From contig NC_135563.1 in the NCBI RefSeq assembly GCF_964340395.1, positions 7,055,422 through 7,119,421 on the forward strand: a stretch of 64,000 nt of DNA, in the 5' to 3' direction. The notes beneath the pieces were generated by a model. The model had not been told where the DNA came from and ran no database searches. It saw nothing but the letters and a program-made list of their open reading frames with translations. The translations under genes and the position numbers were made by a program. Positions 59,330 through 64,000 of this stretch are shown in pieces; the stretch's first letter is position 1; the number at the start of each line of letters is the position of its first letter. The stretch comes from Glandiceps talaboti (lineage: Eukaryota > Hemichordata > Enteropneusta > Spengelidae).

Positions 59330-61304
59330 ATGAAGTTCCAATTTCAAAGTTCAAAACAGTGGAAGTTGGTCAATACATATATATTTTGATGTCGGCACTT
59401 TGGTTTAATAAATTAGATTTTTCAGCATAGATGAAGCATAGCTTTTCTGCCAGGCAGAGGTCACACCGCTTCGATACATTCAAATAGGAAGTCACATGCA
59501 TATGTGTGATGACTGACTACTCAATGCTGTATATACTCTTGGTCTTTCCATGTTTTGATAGCCCAGTACAGCTGTGGTATCTCTTAGGGACCGGTCAGAT
59601 TCTCCAGCTTGGGGGGGGGGGGGTTGCCATCGGGACTACAAAAAGTCACTTATTGTAAGCAATAATTAATGTTTTCTATATTCTTACTATTTTGCCTACA
59701 AAAAGTCACTCACAAAAAGTCATCTGCAAAACCAAAAAGAGGCTGACAACCCCCCCCCCCCCATACACCGTATTCAAATAACAGGTATTTTTTGATCGTG
59801 ACTCAATGTGGACTGCTTGACTGTCTCACATATACTTTACAAGATCCTGGGAAAGCACAATCACATATAATTATTGACAACACAGGGTAAATATTCTAAA
59901 AAATGTAGTTTAATAACATCTAGACCGTGAAAGATGGGGGGGGGGAAGCTTGGGAAGGGAGTATGTACACCTCTCATGGGGGTCCTAGGGGTCGCACCCT
60001 AGAAGCCCTTGAGCTTTTTTACTCCTAATAGGCAATTTTGAGACTATTCAGGCACTTTCAGGCAATAATTTTCAAGCTTCACAAGACAGCACCAACATGT
60101 AAAAAGCAACTTCACAGGGATGAAATATTGTTAAAATACAGTTTAATAGCATCTTGACAGTAAGAGGTAGGGGAAGAGCTTGAGACAGGGATAAACTATG
60201 GCCACCTCTTGTGTGTGTGTGTGTGTGTGGGGGGGGGGGGTCTCCCCTTAAAAGTTCTGGAGCGTTTCTTTTACTCTTGAAGCCCATTTTTTAGGCTATT
60301 ACGACACTTTCAGGCAATTTTCAAGCTTTACAAGACAGCACCGTCAAGTATCACAAACTATTATTTATAACTTACATACTTACATAGAGTTGAAATATGT
60401 TCTTAATCATTATAGCAAAGGTCAGCTCATCTAATGGTAATATCATTGGTAAGGGAGATTTGGAGTTTTAAGGCAATTTCTTGACTATCTTGGCAAACAT
60501 TTCACATTTTAAAAGATAATATTATCTCAAATTAGCATAGGGTGAAAATTGTTAAGAAAGGTTAAATACCATAATGACATTAAAAAGGTTGATGCATCTG
60601 ATTGTTGGTTGAATGCATGAGTGACCTCTGGGGGTGAGGGAGTCCTAGGGGTCTCCCCTGGCAGATCCGGGGAATTTTTGGTTCTATTAAGGCAATTTTT
60701 AGGTTATTCACAGCCTTTGAGATAATATTTCAGAGCTTCGAAAGCTTCGATTTCGAAGCTATAGTTAATGTAAGTTTGAAATGAGTTTCCCATGTCACAT
60801 AAAAATGGGCCCGTAACATTGGTACAGTGGCATTAATATTGCCTGTAAAGTAAAGTCTCTGGTATGTTAAAGAATTTTAGGAGGTCATACCTTGTGTATA
60901 ATACTTAACAGAAACTGGAAAGCTTTCCACCGCACTCTTTTTATCACACTTTCAACCTTTTCCACGATGTGTTTCTTATACATAGAGATAAAAGTAGGGC
61001 AATCGAAGGCACGTTGTTATTCCTCGCACAGTAAAGTGCGGACAGTGTGGTGAGCGCAGTGGCATAATAGAAGTGTATAGCATTCAGTTACCCAGTCTAT
61101 CAAGAATGCGAAACATAGTTTCTCCACCCATCCACCATTATAGTGAGATAATGAATACAGTACTTCGCTCAGAATAAGCCGTCAACCATGCTCGCATCAC
61201 AACCTTATAACTATAGGTAATATTTTTGAGCGGAGTGACAAGGCTAATGTAAATACCACATACCTTTAACACGTCGCGATGTAAATGCGCATGCGTAAAA
61301 CAAT
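59330..61304. other. Non-coding region upstream of the CUB gene
   Basis: No other gene is supported. It holds poly-G and poly-C tracts (59611-59625, 59749-59762, 59936-59945, 60229-60240). It also holds a loosely repeated block at about 59930-60350 and 60600-60740, with recurring words such as ggcaattttgag or ggcaattttcaag, aggcactttcagg and ggggtctccc or ggggtcgcacc; this looks like an old dispersed repeat. Promoter elements for the CUB gene could lie near 61200-61300 but none is distinctive. Confidence 0.5.
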
Positions 61305-61419
61305 ATGGCGATTAACGACGGGAAAGTGACAGTGAAGATGAAAAAGCCATTTACATTTATTGCATTTGTCTGCCTCGTGTCACTTTTTGGTGTCTGTGAA
61401 GCTAAGTTTGGAGACACAA
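61305..61419 (+). CDS. CUB-domain gene, exon 1 (start and signal peptide)
   Basis: First coding exon of a secreted or membrane protein. ATG at 61305 sits in a fair context (caatATGG). The peptide starts MAINDGKVTVKMKKPF, followed by a hydrophobic core FTFIAFVCLVSLFGVCEA. That is a typical signal peptide with likely cleavage after CEA (about residue 34), then KFGDT. The exon ends at 61419 before GTAAGT, a strong donor, after one base of a codon (phase 1). An upstream ATG at 61291 is in another frame. The exon joins in frame to the CUB exon at 63132. Confidence 0.8.
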
Positions 61420-61579
61420 GTAAGTACAAAACAATTTGATCGCAGGTTTCTGTACTCATGGCTGTCGATAAGTATTCTTACTGAGAAATTTAACTGTCCC
61501 TTCCTTGAGAGTGTATTTAGGTCAAACGTTTCATAGGCCGGCCCTGAACCTCGTGTAGTACGTTGATCTTTGCTATCTA

Positions 61580-61946
61580 TAGTCTAGCTGCTAGACCTCG
61601 GATGTTCTTCCGATACCGTATACGGCACACGACCGAACATCGCTATCGAGGATGGAACATCCTAGTTCGGGCAAGCCCAATCTGATTAAAACCCGATGTC
61701 GGCTAATCGTTCATTGCTATTTTACCTTCGTTATTTTCCCTGAATTGACCTTCTTGGTACATGTTTACATTTTTTAGCTAAACAATGTAAACATGTACCA
61801 AGAAGGTCAATTCAGGCAAAATAACGAAGGTAAAATAGCAATGAACGATTAGCCGACAACTACATCGGATTTTAATCAGATTGGGGCAAGCCCCCACTCC
61901 GCACTTATCGTATCGGAAAAAAGCCCGAACGTCTAGCAGCAAGACT
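61580..61946. mobile_element. Foldback element in CUB intron 1
   Basis: Inverted arms of about 105 bp (strongest 61672-61771 and 61784-61890) separated by a 12-base loop. They share ggtacatgtttacatt, ccttcgttatttt and gctaatcgttcattgc with their complements. The outermost gtctagctgct and its complement extend the arms to about 61580 and 61946. It is non-coding. Confidence 0.75.
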
Positions 61947-62070
61947 ATGCTATCTATGGCATATCAACTCAAAATAACTACTACATCAACCATTTATTTG
62001 CTCAACAGTTTGTAGTTTAAATGTTGTTATATGCAGTTCTGTGCCAAATAATTAAAATGTACTACTATAT

Positions 62071-62116
62071 CATACATACATACGTACATACATACATACA
62101 TACATACATACATACA

Positions 62117-62145
<29 letters not shown>
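62071..62145. repeat. (TACA)n microsatellite
   Basis: About 18 units, complement of the TATG type seen elsewhere. Confidence 0.95.
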
Positions 62146-62148
<3 letters not shown>

Positions 62149-62205
62149 AATTACAAACACACATACGATGGTACGCGCGCGCGCGCACACACACACACAG
62201 ATATA

Positions 62206-62308
<103 letters not shown>

Positions 62309-62332
62309 TTGGTAGTTCTGGAACTCTATCTT

Positions 62333-62377
62333 GGTTGTAACTCAAAGTTTCACGCATAGTGCGATCATCAGACAATC
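62333..62377 (-). ncRNA. Hammerhead-ribozyme-like motif 3 (complete core)
   Basis: Read on the minus strand: GAUUGU (stem I 5' side), CUGAUGA core, stem II CGCA-CUA-UGCG flanked by a U-U mismatch, GAAA, stem III CU-UUG-AG closed by A-U, U at the cleavage position, then ACAACC (stem I 3' side). Stem I forms four consecutive pairs, one A-C mismatch and a G-C. All invariant core bases are present. The very short stem III resembles type I hammerheads of Penelope-like elements and retrozymes. Activity is untested. Confidence 0.6.
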
Positions 62378-62396
62378 AGACAACAACAGATCATCA

Positions 62397-62441
62397 AGTT
62401 GTCTGATGATCGCACTATGCGTGAAACTCCGAAATACAACC
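62397..62441 (+). ncRNA. Hammerhead-ribozyme-like motif 4 (stem III changed)
   Basis: Inverted partner of motif 3. Stem I (AGUUGU with ACAACC) has five consecutive pairs; CUGAUGA, the same stem II and GAAA are intact. Stem III is disrupted (CUCCGAAAU), so cleavage is unlikely. Confidence 0.5.
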
Positions 62442-62512
62442 AAGAAAGAGTTCCAGAACTACCAAAACTATTGCTGTCTGCCACTACGGTATAGAGCACT
62501 GTCTTAGCAGAT

Positions 62513-62634
<122 letters not shown>

Positions 62635-63131
62635 TTTGCAAACGTTCTTATAAAGGGAGGTCAGGATGGTTATACTCACGACCGTTACCATGGATACAAT
62701 ATTAGGTGATAAATAAATTTCACTGGAAATAGTATGTATTAATGAATCACCTTTAGATTCGTGAGAATAAGAATTTTCAAAGCAAACTAATAACCAAATA
62801 ATTGTAACATAACATATGAGTGACCTGATATTCCAATAACTATATCAAATTTGATTTATAATTATATCTATAGATAACAACAGTTCATTACAATCCACTA
62901 TTGCTATAAGCATACAATAACAATAACCATGTACTTACAGTACAAACAATAACCATAACAAGAAGTATATACGTACAGTACACCAATTCATACATCAATG
63001 ATTTAACTATATTTGATACCATGTATATCAATTTACAAATGAAATTTCTCACATTCATCTACAAACTAGCTATGCTTGTATTAGCGCCCCCATGTAACTC
63101 ATTCTTCTCTTCCTTTGTTTTTATACTCCAG

Positions 63132-63539
63132 TTTCACTTAGCTACTCTAGTTCTAATTGTGGTGGCACGGAAATAACAAAAGGTGGAAAGCTAAGTGGTT
63201 TTATTTCAAGTTTCGTATCAGACAGAGAGTTTGAATGCGAAGTCACTGTAAAATCAAGTGATAACAATCACAGGTTCTATATACATTTCAAGAATTTTGA
63301 CCTACGGGCTAACAGCTATTGTGGCGATCAGAAACTGGAATTTTACGACGGAGCTAGTCGTAGTAGTCAAACGCTGACTGCGTACCCCGGACTTTGTCGT
63401 CGTCCGAGCCATGGTTATGATTACTTGCCTGATCCTATTAGAACCTCTGGTAATACATTTACCGTATACCTGTACCACCAAGCAGATGCCCCGGATGCAG
63501 ATTTTGACATTTATTTCGCTGCATACAATCCCCTTGGTG
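63132..63539 (+). CDS. CUB-domain gene, exon 2 (one complete CUB domain)
   Basis: A 408-base exon encoding one CUB domain, an extracellular beta-sandwich used for protein or glycan binding. After the acceptor the frame runs ISLSYSSSNCGGTEITKGG. The four expected cysteines are in NCGG, REFEC, SYCGDQ and PGLC. The motif YCGDQKLEFYDGA holds the acidic residues that bind calcium in many CUB domains, and the C-terminal GNTFTVYLY and ADFDIYF strands are typical. It ends at 63539 before GTAAGT, again in phase 1, so the exon is symmetric (1-1), as expected for a shuffled CUB module. With exon 1 it gives a secreted N-terminus. Further exons lie beyond the window, so the full domain set and orthology are unknown. 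Confidence 0.85.
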
Positions 63540-64000
63540 GTAAGTCACATTCCGTCTATAAGAGTCTTCGAAATTAAAAAGTACACAGCGTCAGAGAGAA
63601 CAGTTCACATTTCTGTCGCAGGCCTTCATCTGCACAACAGAATAATAGGGAACACTTTTACAACTTTTCACAAATCTTCCCGGGCAAATCTTTTACAGAA
63701 AATTAGATTGAAAGTCATGTATTTCAGCTTTTTACCAGATATTATTTATTTCCTTTACATTACAGTTGTGGGTAGTACAGAAACACGTTTTTTAAATAAT
63801 GTTTTGTAACTTATGAACGTTATAATGTAACTTGTTGGTTTTAAAAAGACCCACTCGTCCCTTGCATTGAACCTTGCTGAATAAAACATAGTTAAATTAT
63901 ACATGATATACTTGATAGGTAAATTTGAACTTCTAAGTTGTGTATATTGCTCATGGGTCGCAAATGACTGTCAAATTCATACCAGTGGAATGGTTTCTTG
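63540..64000 (+). other. Intron 2 of the CUB gene (start)
   Basis: Begins GTAAGT. No further exon is recognised before the window ends. Confidence 0.65.

Overview
The window is non-coding-rich, AT-rich metazoan DNA, most likely from a marine invertebrate. The reasons are the intron-containing CUB-domain gene at the right end, APE-type LINEs (one with a 2A-like peptide), Penelope-like element remnants, a Tc1/mariner-type transposon, foldback MITEs and long TATG/TA microsatellites. The species cannot be named from the sequence alone. Almost everything outside the last 3 kb is mobile or duplicated DNA.

Layout. 1-900: 3' part of a CR1/L2-type reverse transcriptase with one nonsense codon. 1610-18300: a nest of inverted duplications built from four copies of one LINE (minus 1610-4640; plus fragment 6586-7222; minus 8200-10774; plus and nearly full length about 12490-17336) with their flanks and two small MITEs. 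The best copy has ORF1 with a 2A-like motif and coiled coil, then an endonuclease and a reverse transcriptase. 18540-19314: foldback elements. 19335-29640: a second minus-strand LINE (RT-B). It is disrupted by a 70-bp minisatellite of about 44 units that grew out of its own YADD-box codons, and by a 5972-bp DNA transposon inserted exactly at a TA.

That transposon (22905-28876) has TIRs of about 180 bp and two convergent genes. One is a DDE transposase with a single in-frame stop. The other is an intact 827-codon ORF with a SAM-like N-terminus, a Cys/His cluster and seven 14-residue repeats. This is the best candidate for an undescribed system in the window.

29918-37586 is a direct tandem duplication of a 3.8-kb non-coding unit. 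37431-45030 is repeated directly at 46833-54915, with 1.8 kb of unique DNA between. The larger duplication carries Penelope-like RT remnants, a GIY-YIG fragment and a foldback element with TIRs of about 100 bp. 55-61 kb is mostly featureless apart from a MITE, decayed repeats and two tandem hammerhead-ribozyme-like motifs (59.1-59.3 kb). From 61.3 kb a secreted CUB-domain gene begins: a signal-peptide exon, a 1.7-kb intron holding a foldback element and a TA-flanked palindrome with further hammerhead-like motifs, then a symmetric 1-1 CUB exon. The gene runs off the window.
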